Shown: piece by piece, positions 11,532 to 23,765 of the stretch
Numbering within the stretch: the first letter of the stretch is position 1
Layout: each line of letters begins with the position of its first letter
Assembly (NCBI GenBank): GCA_021234155.1
Contig: JAJEKV010000189.1
Coordinates: 293,706-357,705 of the forward strand
Length of the DNA: 64,000 nucleotides
Reading direction: 5' to 3'
DNA from: Isoetes taiwanensis
Taxonomy: Eukaryota > Streptophyta > Lycopodiopsida > Isoetales > Isoetaceae
Position numbers and translations under genes: made by a program
The notes under the pieces: generated by a model
Told to the model about the DNA's origin: nothing
The model's database searches: none
What the model saw: the letters and a program-made list of their open reading frames with translations, nothing else

Positions 11532-14500
11532 TTCTAAGAAGGGAAAAACTATAGATTACCCTTATGTTTTGACATATTTTCCCACATACCCCTAACTTTT
11601 CAAATATTAATGGAATGCCCCTGGTCAACGTATTTGGCCTTGTAGTTTTTCATTTATCACAAGATACCCTCCAGTTTTTTCGTATTTCTTCAAATACCCT
11701 TTTTGCAAGCGGTTCGTTTCCGCTCCCGCCAGTTTCTAGAAAAAGCTTATGCTTTTTCGGTGCTAAAGCAAGAAATTTTCGGTGCTTATGCTTTTTCGGT
11801 GCTTATGCTTTCTCGGTGCTACTGAGCTTAGTATTTTCACTGGGTTTAAGGTTCGATTGGAGCAAATCCGATTTCCTCAGCATAAAGCAGCAACGATCTA
11901 ATGACATGCAAGATTGGAGCAGCAGCAAATCCGATTTCTTCAGCAGATTTTCTTATTTCCTGATACAGATTTCCTGATTCCCTGATTTCCTGATTTCTTC
12001 AGCAGATTTCCGATTTGGGTATCGATTGGAGCAGCCGAAATCTTTAGACTGTAGCAGATTTCCGATTTGGGTCTGTTAGTATTCTAACGATTTGGGTCTG
12101 TTAGTATTCTAATGATTGGAGCAGCCGATTTGGGTATCGATTGGAGCAGCCGAAATCTTTAGACTGTAGCAGATTTTCGATTTGGGTATCGATCAGAGCA
12201 GCAGACCATAGCAACAAATCTTTTGCCACAGATTCTTTCATCATAGAAATCTTGTTGCCATGCAATTGTAGCGAAGCTACTGGAAGAAGATTCCGATTCC
12301 GATTTGCATTTTCCCACAGATTTCACACAGCTAGAGAGATAGATTTCGATTTTTGGATCTTGCCACAGATTTGGATTTTGCCAAAGACTTTACACAGCTA
12401 GAGGATTTTGCTACAGACTTTTGCCATAGACTTTTCTATGGAGCTGCAACAAGGCTCTACTTGGCCTTCATTGAAGGAATTGAAACTAGCCGTGAAAAAA
12501 TATGCCATATCGAACCATGTGGAACTAAAAGTGTTAAAGTCAGATAAGACAAGGTAATTTTGTCATTTCCCTTCTCAGATGCAATTGCTACAAGATTGTT
12601 TACGGTGTTTTTCCATTGTAGATACACAGTGACTTGTGGTGCTGGGAATTGCAATTGGCGTCTTCATGCTTCTATCATAGAAAATGGTCCCCAGTGCGCA
12701 ATCAAGAAGTTTGAAGTACTGGCAAGCTGTCTTTGGAGCGGCTTCGTCTTGGCAACAAAGAAGTTAGCACGGAATGGCTCATTGTCGCACTATTGAAAGA
12801 TTCCTGAAACGACCTAGTTCTGCGCCAAAAGATCTCGTTGGTGATGTCGGGAGAAGAAGGTATAGGAATATCTTATGGCCTTGCATGGAAAGCAAAAGAA
12901 GCGGCAAACTCCCAAATCCATGTTGATCAATGTGAGGCCTATAAGAAATTGGAGGATATTGTGAAAAAAATATTGAAGATGAATCTAGGAAGCATAGCAT
13001 TTGTTGAGAAGTCTTCCGAGGGTCGCGTTTTTCGAATTAAGCTTATAATGCTAGTTTGAAGGGATTCTCTTCTTGGGAGACCATGGGTTTGGATGGCACC
13101 CATTTAAAGGGACGATATCTTGGTATACTATTGCCGAGGCTCTGAATAGATGGGAATGATGGATTGTTTCCAATTGCTTTTGCGTAGTAAGTGCTTTAAA
13201 AACTTGATAATTGGGTATGGTTCCTTCAAAATTTGAAGAATTGTATGCATCATGCTGTGAGTCACTTTCATTTCGGATAAACGTAAAGGTTTGGTTGAAG
13301 GTGTTGAGATTATTTTTGGGGCACAAGTACCTCATGCTTATTGCATCGCCATTTAGCCGACAATTTTAGGAGGGTCTTCAAGAGTACAACCCTTGTGCAT
13401 TTGTTATGGAATGCGGCCGTGACCTTGCCAGAGAAATATGATGAAGTGATCCTACGAACGCGCGTCTTTGCTAATGCCCAAGCCACCATTTGGATACTTG
13501 TCAGCTGATCCTATACATTGGGCTTAACTCAAAATTCAAGGGAGACGGAGGTATGGTCATCTAACTTCTAATATTCGGAGTCTAAATTCTTGGTTTCGTG
13601 AATCTAGGGAGTTGCACGTGTTAGCTATGTTGGAGTTAATTCGGCATAAGCTAATGACATGGTTCCATGAGCGTCGACAACAAAAAGCGAGAATCCTACA
13701 TAGGCTGACCAATATGCGGTTGGCATTGACTCCCACGTCTTGAAGCATGATGTGAAGAGGCATGTGATGCATTGAAGCTCTTCTTAGGATTGTGCGGCCT
13801 CGAAGTTGAGTATGAGATTTTTGTCTTCCAAAATCTAGGATTGTGGTTTGGAAATGAGAACATGCTCTTGCGTGAATGGCATTAGGAGGGTATTCCTTGT
13901 GCACATGCGGCATGTGCAATACTATATAAATGGCGTGTTCTATGCTCATCAAGCATTTTTCTCACTTCCTAATCTAAACCTATAGGGAGATCATGCACCC
14001 AAGTTATTGTTCCTAATGTTCTAGGTACAATGTTGCCTCCAAAATGACAAGAAGACCTCCGTAAACAACAAAGAGGATTCGTAAGGTGAAGAAGAAGTGA
14101 AGGAAGTTCATCATTGTAGTAGATGCAAGGTAGGGACCACAACTCAAGAACATGGGGGCACCCATCTAGTTAACCAATCGTCCATTGTGTTTATTGTGCT
14201 TCAAAACAATATTTATGAGATTTAAAGTTAATCTTGGCCTACTTTGGCATTTGAAATTATCTTGTTGAATTTTAATGATGTATGGAGCATTCAAAACAAA
14301 CGTTTGGGCTCAAGGGCATTCCAAACATTTTTTCCAAAACTTAAGGGTATTTTGTGATTCTTGAAACTTTTGAAATTTGAAATAAAACACAGGTTAGAGG
14401 CATCGAGGGTATTTTGTGAATTTGAAGGAAACATTAGGGCATTTGAGAAATTATGTCAAAACATAAGGGTATTTCAACAATTATCAAAACTACATTATAC

Positions 14501-14605
14501 ATTGTACATTGACCAGGGGCATTCTATTAATATTTGAAAAGTTAGGGGTAAGTGGGAAAATATGTCAAAACATAAGGGTAATCTGTAGTTTTTCCCTTCT
14601 AAGAA
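11532..14605. mobile_element. Mutator-like element with 9-bp target duplication and 88-bp TIRs
   Basis: A perfect 9-bp direct repeat, TTCTAAGAA, lies at 11532-11540 and 14597-14605. Immediately inside are terminal inverted repeats of 88 bp, at 11541-11628 and 14509-14596, beginning GGGAAAAACTA. They differ at only about three positions. A 9-bp target duplication with long TIRs is the mark of MULEs. The interior carries a MuDR-type transposase remnant. The left interior (about 11940-12430) is a mesh of AGCAGATTTCCGATTTGGG words, and the right interior repeats AGGGTATTTTGTGA words. Confidence 0.93.
12838..13960 (+). pseudogene. MuDR-type transposase remnant
   Basis: The pieces follow the order of a MULE transposase, but in shifting frames and with stops. 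AWKAKEAANSQIHVDQCEAYKKL (about 12880-12950) is the pre-catalytic helical part. LDGTHLKGRYLGILLPRL (about 13090) carries the first catalytic Asp, followed by GNDGLFPIAFA (about 13160). NWVWFLQNLKN comes near 13215, WFRESRELHVLAMLELIRHKL near 13590-13660, and a SWIM-like GIPCAH phrase near 13890. In intact elements this enzyme cuts at the TIR ends with a DDE triad. At least two stops (after LLPRL and after AFA) and several frame changes make this copy non-functional. It lies centrally within the element. Confidence 0.85.
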
Positions 14606-14683
14606 CGCTATCTATAGACCGCCTTTATAATTTTCCAATATTTTCTTCTGTTACTCTTTGTCAAACGATTTTTTTGTGATAAC

Positions 14684-16139
14684 TGCTGCCATGATATGGC
14701 AGCAGAGAAGAGCATTGCACACAACAACATGTTGACTTGAGCATTTGAGCATGAAACTGCAGATCTGATGACTTTCATCCCTAAAGATCACAAGAAGACA
14801 CTAGCTTGAAGACCAAGATGAAGACATCCATGAGAGATCACAGAAGCACGCAAGAAAAAGAGATTCAAGCAAAGCAATTTGAAGTTTGGAAGACCCCTTG
14901 AGTTGACTTGGTATGTGGTTTTACTTTGAGTTCTTGGCATGACTATTTCATATGAACCATTTCTAAAAGCTCTTCACCTCTTCCCCTATGCAAAACATCC
15001 CACTTGCCTCAAATTCCATGCCTTACCTTCATATCCCATAGCAAATTTGGCAAAAAGCCTTTTTTCTAGTCAAAACATGTCATTCATACTCCATTCGCCC
15101 TTCACACATCCATCATGCCACCACCATCTTGAAAAAGCAAAAAATTCCACTCAATTTGGCCACTCCCATGACCTAAGGTCATATTCTCTCTCTAAAAGTC
15201 AAAGTAGAGAGAGAAAGTGCACAAATTCCAAAAGGGAGCATGAAGAAGTCAAGCAATCAAATTATTACACAAAAATTGCAAGTTCACGTGCACTAGTGCT
15301 AAGTTGCTCCATTTCATCACCAAAAATTGCCAAATCACCATCCACATCATCACCATTGCCATGTCATCACACACACATATTACCTTTCATGAAAAGTTTA
15401 TTCTTTCAAAAATATTTCCTAAACAAGTTACTTGGACTATTAAGGGGACATGTCATCATGCCACATCATCACTAATGCCTCCACATCACCACACAAGTGT
15501 CACACACATCATATCCATCTCATCAAAAGTTTTGACTAGAAAAAAGATGTTCTGCCAACTTATTTAACACCTCATCATTTCGCTTTGCCATGTCATCCTC
15601 CACTTGACAACTCACCTTGCATCATTTTGAGCCAAAAAGTCAAAGTATTCATTTTGCAAAAAAGATTCTTCCATCTCATAGAGCATCAAAAAAGATTCTA
15701 TTTGCAAAAAAGAATTTTCAAAAAAGGGCTCATTTTGACCTTCATTTTTTAATTCTTGGGAATCGTGCCAAGGTTCAAGAAGTAAAAAAATTTTCCTATC
15801 CCTCCCCCTCCCGGCACCCAAGTCACTCACCCCATCCAATCTCCCCTCGCCACGTGGTACCTCCGGGCATGTGAGAGGGCAACGGGCCAGCATCACGTGG
15901 AGACAACACGTATTATTACTAAGACACGTCAGAGTTTACCTTTAGTTGCTTTGCTTGAATCTCCTTTCCTTGCATGCTTGTGTGGTCTCTCATGAATGCC
16001 TTCACCTTGGTCTTCAAGCTAGTGTCTTCTTATGATCTTCGGGGATCAAAGTCATCAGATCTGCAGTTTCATGCTCAAATGCTCAAGTCAACATGTTGTT
16101 GTGTGCAATGCTCTTCTATGTTGTCATATCATGGCAGCA
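14684..16139. mobile_element. Non-autonomous TIR element with 195-bp inverted repeats
   Basis: The left arm 14684-14878 matches the reverse complement of 15945-16139. Both begin TGCTGCCATGATATG and share GAGCATTGCACACAAC and GAAGACACTAGCTTGAAG. The arms are equal in length and diverged by roughly 10-15 percent. The 1.07-kb interior has no transposase; its open frames are unsupported. No convincing target duplication remains next to the arms, so the superfamily cannot be fixed. The arm length would suit a MULE or foldback-type element. It starts only 78 bp after the MULE's right duplication. Confidence 0.85.
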
Positions 16140-17396
16140 TCATGCTAAAAAAGGAAGCAGGCTGGTCTGCTAGCCCCTTGGAGCTAAAGAAATTCTCTTT
16201 TGTCTTCAGATAATTGCCTTAGATGGGAAGGCGATAGGCAACATGGGAACTTTGTATGGAGTAGGAGTCAAAGTGTTCATGGTATTGGTCACCTCTGGTG
16301 AACCTGCATGACAAGTGAATGTTAGAACACAACTTGAGTTGCTGTTATGGCAGGACTGTCAGCAACTTAATGAGATGGATATTGAGGGCAAATGTGAACA
16401 ATGCATGGTGTTGAAGGCAGGTAGAATTGATGTATGACAAAATGCATATCAGATGCTCCTGCATGAAAACATGTACTAGTTAAGCTCAACAACTTGCATT
16501 TTGCTCTTAGATGGTCTTTGATCCTGCTCTTCTGCAAGCACTTGAAGAACTGCTTAGTCTTTTTTTATTTGAAATCAATCTATCTTGACTAAAATAAGCT
16601 AACTTTAAGATTGTTCACTACTTAACCTATTCAAGCTTCTAAAAAGAGACTAATCTACTGCAACAAGTACAAACCTACATCAAACTAATAATTAATTCTA
16701 AGGCATGCTTACTCAAATAAAATTAAGGCAACAGATATTGTTGCCAATAACTCGTGAGATGTAGAATGTTGACAGGGTTGAGCAGTTCATTGCCATCAAG
16801 AAGTAGATTTAACCAATAGAATTTTTTCTTGTGCCAATGACTTCAAATGGTCCTTCCCACAAATTCTCAAACTTGCTGGCTGTTTTCTCTTTGGTCTTAT
16901 TCTATTTCATCACCAGTTCACCATTCTTGAGAGTGCCTTGAAGTTTGTGAGAAGCCTTTGTGGATGGTGATTTGGCAATTTTTGGCGATGAAATGGAGCA
17001 ACTGAGCACTAATGCACGTGAACTTGCAATTTTTAAAGTCAAACAAAAGAGGCATATATATCAGGGCTCGAATTTAGTGGCCGCCATTCGTTTGATGTTA
17101 AGCTTTCACCTCCTTTTTAAGCCTATTTCCCTATGGAAATTTTTAAGGATGGCCGGATTTTTCGGGGCCAAACCTCCCTATTTGCGAACCATTATAAACG
17201 CAAGGTATAATTTTCGAACCATTACAAATGCAAGGTATAAGTGTGTCGTAGAGAATATATCTTTATTTAAAAAAAAAAACAAAAGGGGGAGGAAAGCCCT
17301 GTCGGGGCTGTGCACGGCAGGGCATCGCCTCTGGAATGGTAAAATTAAAGGAGAAGGCTATTCCAGGTGCAGATTAGCTCCATTTTGGCAGAGCAG
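16140..17396. other. Spacer upstream of the histone deacetylase gene, with a 30-bp tandem pair
   Basis: No gene is seen. CGAACCATTATAAACGCAAGG and a close copy start at 17185 and 17215 (period 30). The 3' part should contain the promoter and 5' leader of the deacetylase gene. A run of A at about 17267 and a GC-rich fold (GCCCTG...CAGGGC, about 17296-17323) precede its start codon. Confidence 0.5.
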
Positions 17397-20300
17397 ATGG
17401 AGCTTCCGAAAGTGGGTATTGTTTATGATCACCGGATGTGTGCCCATGCATGTCCAGATGATCCAGATCATCCTGAAACACCTGAAAGAGTTACCTCCAT
17501 CATAGATCGTTTGGAGTCTGTCGGATTATTGGAAAGGTAAGCTGTAGAAAAAGTTGAAATTCTTTTCTTGTTTAATTGAATCTCCATGCCTAAACTCCAT
17601 GACCTTTTCCCCAACCTGTAGATGTGTTCGCGTAGAAGCTAGGGAAGCAACTACTGAGGAGTTGGCTAGTGTACACAGTGAAAAACACATTGCGCTCATG
17701 AAAGCTATAAGCAGCAGAACCTATGGGAAAGGAGGCAGGGCAGCTCTAGCTCACCGGTACAACTCCATTTATTTCAATGAAGGATCATCACAGTCTGCAC
17801 TTCTCGCAGCTGGCTCTGTTGTGGAGGTGGTTATAAATGCCTTTAGCATAAGTATCGTTTCGTCTTTCTTTACATAAATGGAAGGGCTTTTACTTTCCAA
17901 GTAAAAATCTTTTGATGATGGCTGGTTTCACATTTTTGGACTTAGTCACATACCTTGGATGTACTGTTCCCAAAATACCCAGGTTTCAGTTATCAGTCAT
18001 TCCCTTAGGATGCATCATTATGGTGGTAAATGCCAACTCTTTGGATGTGGCCAAATATGTTCTAATTGCTGCATTGAGAAGAATGGTAGTTATTTGGGGG
18101 ATATCAAATATGTGTAAGATGTAATGACTTTTTGGAATCTCTCTGTTGAAGTTGCATTCATCTTTGTGGTGCCAGTTTAAAAGTGAGAGGGGTTTGGGCT
18201 TGAGTTGGTAACGCAAGGCTAGATGGGTTGCCAGATTAGAAAAGAAATTCTACCACATCAAGTAAAATGATCTAGCTTCAAAAAGGTTAGGAAAAGCTCA
18301 TCTGATTTGATTTGTAACTGATACGCTTGGGTGCTCCAAGGGGTGTGATAAGATCTACAGAAACCTGGCATAAGGAAGATACATATATTGAATGCAAATG
18401 CACCCAATAAGATCCTAGGTTTGCTCTCGATGACATGATTATGAATTTTCTATGCTGTTAGTTGTATTTGGAGTAGAAGAACGATTGCCCAGCCACTTCT
18501 TATACTCAATTTCTATGATCAGATTTGATACATCCTTGTTGAGCTGCCTTCTTCTAAATGGCCTTCTACTTTTCTCAAGAGATTAACTTCTGCGTTGACG
18601 AGGTTCAAAAGCTGCTAGAATTTTTTGAATAAGGTAGTTTGATGCGAGTTGCTACATTTTCCTGATAGATAGTACACCTGCATTTTTAGGGGTACTTACA
18701 GGATTTTAGCCTTTAGTCCATTCATCTTCTAATTTATGTTATTGTTCTATCAAATCCAGTTATCACTTCGTGTGGCTAAAGGTGAGTTAAGTGCGGGAGC
18801 TGCTGTAGTGAGGCCACCGGGGCATCATGCAGAGGCCGACGAAGCTATGGGGTTCTGTTTGTTCAACAATGTTGCCATTGCAGCCCATATTCTTGTTCAT
18901 GGCAAGGTATTTTCTTATAGGACACATTTCCCTTCATGAATTTGTTTGTGACTGGTGAATCCAGTACAACTTTTCTCCTTCACATTGTAAGGCAGATGTG
19001 AAAACGTTCGTGAATGTTGGTGACTTCTGCATCTAAAGAATGTTCAGTCTGTATGCATGTTTTGCCCTGTAAACTGGATTAACACGAAACTTCTGAATTT
19101 AAGAGAAGTTCTGTAGGTTACAATTTGCATAGGCACAAATTTTTTGAAGTGGAGGTAGCATTATAACAAAATACATCGATAGCACACTTGCAAGATGCAT
19201 CTTCTAAATTAGCCATGTGACCCACAAGCAAACAACTGGCCATGCTCAATACAGGCAGCCATATGCTATAGTATGCCCGCTGTCTTTTAGGTATTTTTTG
19301 AGCGCCCTGTGAGTTAGGAAATCATATCAAGGACCAAGGAATCTTACAACTGCCTTCAACCAAAGTAAATCTTACTTTTGAAACATCTGTAGTTGACTGC
19401 TTCTTGAGTGCATGGAGGTCTTATTTTACTCATGAACCCCGTTTGAAGATGTTTTTTACATAGTAATATCATCTACTAGAAGCTTTAAGACTTGGGCAAG
19501 TCCCCTCTGTGGTGTGATACCATATCCACGGGGAATGCTACAAAATATGGTTTCCATTCTATTCCTCTGCATTCTTACACTTTAACATTTTGTATTTGCT
19601 GCAAGTATAGCAAGGCACGTATGTATATTCATTCATTTATTTATTTCTACAAATTCCATGCCAATCAGCCCACTAGCATTGAATGCCGATTGTTTGTAAG
19701 CTTTAATTCAGGCAGTTACAGGAGTGAGAAGGGTGTTGATTGTCGACTGGGATGTGCACCATGGCAATGGAACACAACATATGTTTTGGAATGATCCCCA
19801 GGTGTTGTACTTCTCTATTCATAGGTATAGCATTAGTTCCTTTCTGTTCTGCATTTTTTGAATTCATAATCTGAAGGGCAACGTTCTATCACATCTTCTC
19901 ACTCGGTATCACCTTTAATGTGCTCATATAATGAGTAATGTGCTGAGTTCAAGGGGTATAACCTTTTTATTCGTCACAACTACCTTGCTTGGAAAGGCTT
20001 TTTAGATTAGTTGTGGTTTAGATCAGCATCTACTAGGCAGGCATATACTTGTGGAGGCAATCTATGGAAGACAATCTATGTTGCCCCCTCATCCCATCAC
20101 CCTTTACTCACAGGAATGACATGGGGGATGGTTCTACAGCTTTAATGCGAAAGACTTTTAGCTGCTTGATGATTTCTGGCAATATCTTAACTTTGTGATG
20201 TCAATCATATGAGAGGCATGGGAAAGCCAAGTTTGGTACCATTTTACATTTAGTTTGTCTAATTTCTTTCCTAGGGTGTCTAATCTCTGAGTTGACATAA

Positions 20301-22364
20301 ATCTTTTTTGGCATATTTTAAAGGAATGGATGTTTAATTGAATAAGATCTGTATATTTTTCCTTCTTGTCATTTGTTAAGCGTACAGCTTATTTCACATA
20401 AGCTTTATACATAGCAGATATGATTATGGAGGATTTTACCCTGGAGGAGATGATGGTTATTATGACAAAGTTGGAGCATCTGAAGGTGCTGGATATAATA
20501 TCAATGTTCCTTGGCCACATGGTGGGTTTGGAGATGGCGATTATCTGACAGTTTGGGAATACCTATTGATGCCAATAGCAAAGAATTTCAATCCTGATAT
20601 TGTTTTGATTTCAGCCGGATTTGATTCTGGTAAGGCACCACTTTCTGATTTCCTTCCATCTAGGGTGTTCTGACAACATACCTGGTTTTCTTCAACTTTA
20701 GCTGAAGGGGATCCTCTAGGTGGTTGCAAAGTAACACCATACGGCTACTCTCATATGATGCACAAGGTAGTCTAATCTATTATTTTGTATCTGTGAGCTC
20801 CGTAGCAAAATTGACAATGTTGTTTACAGTTGATGGAACTGGCTGGAGGGAAAGTTGTTTTGGCCCTTGAGGGTGGCTATAATCTTCATGCTATTGCACA
20901 TGCATATCATGCATGTCTCCAAATTCTTCTTGGCGAGTCTCCAATTGAATCTCCAAGAATCTCACAACCATTGGGGATAACTTGGTGCCTCTTAGAGGAG
21001 GTCATGTTCGTTCAGAGCTGGCTCATATTCATCTTATTGATTATCTGATGTTTTTTACAGCATTTTTCTTACAAAGTATATGCGACTTAGATTTTCCAGA
21101 TTTTGTTTTGACAGATACGTCAGGAGATTTATAGCTATTGGCCCTGTCTAGGAAAGAAAATTGAGATAAGTTTTGTTGAGATTGAAAGTAGTGAGAAGGC
21201 AAGATATTTCCCTATACGCATTTACAGCTTTAGAAATAGTCATTGAGAATATGCATGTTGCTATCTTTCCCAGGAGGAAACATTTGAAAGCATTAGTAGT
21301 GATGGGGAATGTCAAGAAGCTTATAGCAAACAGCAAGAGAACTGGATTGCGACAGAAGCCAAGACTATTTTTGAACATGAAACATCATGTGGAGAGCTCG
21401 TTGTTCTTCTTGACCAATTAAAAGTGTCTGCAAAAGACAAGTCAACATTGTCCATTGAGAAAAATGAATTTACTGTCTCCGAAGAAGATGTGGAAACACA
21501 AGACTCCTATGTTTGGTATGCATCCTATGGTTCAAATATGTGGTATCCACGGTTCATGTGCTATATCCTTGGAGGCCAGGTGTGTCATGCTAATAAAATG
21601 TTTGTCTACTTTTTTTAGATACTGAATACATTAAATGCATTATATAGGTTGCTCCGATGGCTCGTCCTTGTGCTGGTGCACGAGACAGAAGTCTGCCGGT
21701 GGAGAGTGATTGGCTTGTTGTCCCCCACAGGTTGTTCTTTGGGCACGCACAGACATTAACCTGGGGAAAAGGGGGAGTTGCATTTCTGCATCCAACACCT
21801 TGCGAAGATGGCTTGTCTAGTCATATCCGTATCTACAAAATTAAGTAAGTTTTGATCCTAAATATTGCAACGGATATATGCTTGTTGTCCTGCGATGTAA
21901 TCCACTCTATTCAAGCATGGTTATGATTTGTTATGCAGATTGCAACAGCTAAATGATTTGTTCTCTCAAGAAAACCGAATCGAACCAAGTAACTGGAAGA
22001 CATGGTTGGATACATCACATATAGAAATCCTCAGGAAGGGTGATCAACGTACCATTGAATTGATTAAGGACTGCTGGTATGGAGCAATGATATACTTAGG
22101 TGAAAGGGGTGGACTTCCAATTTTGGCAATTACGTAAGGCCTCTAATACATTAAATTACATGAACATTTTCGGCAAATCTTAATAGCTTAATGTTCTGAT
22201 TTAGGTGTTGTTCCTTTGACATCAACAATTTCGAAGAAAAGGTGCATCCAATTAATCCACCATCCCCAACATACGCAGATGTTATAATGAGGGGCCTTAC
22301 TGAGGGCAGAAACTTGTCTGAACAGGAAGCACGTTCATATATCGATCTACGATCCACTTTCTGA
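17397..22364 (+). CDS. HDA5: Class II histone deacetylase, HDA5/HDA18 type, 12 exons
   Basis: The product removes acetyl groups from lysines of histones and other proteins by zinc-dependent hydrolysis. Exons: 17397-17536, 17622-17826, 18760-18906, 19712-19824, 20418-20629, 20702-20766, 20830-21000, 21115-~21174, 21274-21579, 21648-21844, 21939-22133, 22205-22364. They join to about 656 codons; Arabidopsis HDA5 is about 660. The N-terminus [20 protein letters not shown] matches plant class II enzymes. The catalytic His pair sits in [15 protein letters not shown] (137, 138). Zinc ligands are Asp178 and His180 in [10 protein letters not shown] and Asp271 in SAGFDS. Tyr311 lies in LEGGYN, so an active enzyme is expected. 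The C-terminal third has [10 protein letters not shown] (YGSNM 456-460), the signature seen in HDA5/HDA18 and reminiscent of gamma-glutamylcyclotransferase-like folds. The first in-frame ATG after a stop was chosen as start. Only the exon 8 donor is weak (GTTGAG). Confidence 0.93.
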
Positions 22365-23680
22365 TTATGTAGAATTTTTTTTTACCAATTAAACATAATA
22401 TTTATTCTATTCCAACGAAAGGATGTGTCAATCCTATCAGCAAACATGTGGCATATGGAAATACCTTAACATCCTTGGTTCTGCGCAATATGTTAATTGT
22501 TAAAGTAGTTTGTTATTATGTCATTCTTGCAGCAGAAAACACAAAATCCTAACCTTTTGGCAACTCAGCCTTCTTTTCCTTTTTCTTATAAAGGTAACTC
22601 GGCCTTCTTTTGCATTTAATTTTGCATCATTTTTATGTATCTAGCTGTTGTACATTAAGTCTTAAAGGCTTAGACACGTTTACGCAGAAGACTTCCAATG
22701 GTGCAATGGTGCACCATGGTGGTGTCTTATACTATAGCCATTTCCATTGCCACATAAGCGAACAAAAAAGAACAGCAAAAAATGTGTTTTCCACTGTTAA
22801 TAAGGTGTTGTCCTACGATGGGTTGTCTTCGTTTGGGTTGTGCTAACGTTGCCGAAGTGGGTTTTAGCGCATCTATTTCTAGATTTGACGGTGAGGATTT
22901 GATTTGTGTAATGGACGATGGCGATTCAACACAAAAAAGGAGACGGCTGATGGTTCTGCTGATAGTCTTGGTAAGCTTCACTCACTCATGTTGTAGTTTT
23001 TTCCCTCTGTTCAATGGCAGAGAGTAGGCTCTGTTCAAGGGTAGGGACAATTTTGTATGCTCGATCGAAATAGCCATGTGCCGCATTGCCAAAGTCGTGG
23101 CTTTTTTCCTTGAATATATCTGCTCCAGAAGTTCTTGCAACTTCTAAACAAGGTCTTTGGCCGCGGAGGGGTTGCCCCCCCAAGTGGGGCACGGGTGTGT
23201 TTTGCTTGGTTTTCATTTTGTTGTTTTATCTTGTAAAAGCATCAACAACAATTCCAAGACCTAGATATGGCACCTATAGGAATCATAGCCATATATGAGC
23301 ATTGATGCAAATGCGATCATGGTTTCTATGGTTTAAGTTTGGACCAGTGGATGGCCAAGACCAAGAGTGCTAATCTAGAATTTCATTGATATGGTGTAGG
23401 AATGGCATCAATATGATGTAAGAGTGCTTGAGCCATAACTTATTGTCCAGATGTGTTGTTGAATTCCTATAGCTTAAGTTTGAGATGTAATCACTTGCAC
23501 AAAAATTAGTTGTAGACGGTTGGTGTGATAGTCTAGGCGGAGGGGTTGTGGCAATGGATGTGTTGTGTTGTGTTATGTAGATGTGTGTTGTGGCTATGGA
23601 TGTGTTGTGAACACCACGTAACCTTTTGAAGGCATTGCATTATTCTGTGTGCTCTTACACCATTTGTTCATTGTGTGTTA
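22365..23680. other. Downstream of the deacetylase gene, no gene recognised
   Basis: The deacetylase 3' untranslated region lies at the start; no canonical AATAAA is obvious close by. Frames at 22782-23027 (+) and 22986-23216 (-) show no family motif. Confidence 0.4.
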
Positions 23681-23765
23681 CTCCTTTATCTATAGCTACC
23701 TCTAAAAGCTCCTTTATCTATAGCTACCTCTAAAAGTATTTTGCATCTTTAATTAGAGCTACCTT
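23681..23765. repeat. 28-bp tandem repeat, two exact copies and one degenerate
   Basis: CTCCTTTATCTATAGCTACC followed by TCTAAAAG occurs twice back to back, then a diverged third copy ends in AGAGCTACCTTTAAAA. Confidence 0.8.

Noticed and set aside
12141-12547. Open frames in the left part of the MULE as a captured host gene
   Set aside because: The text is dominated by repeated AGCAGATTT/GATTTGGG words and shows no domain.
14939-15475. 178-codon frame inside the 195-bp TIR element
   Set aside because: Composition is that of the CA/CATC-rich interior; it has no transposase motif and no similarity I can name.
16960-17505. 181-codon frame overlapping the start of the deacetylase gene
   Set aside because: It overlaps exon 1 of the deacetylase in a different frame and runs through spacer; the deacetylase frame has clear homology.
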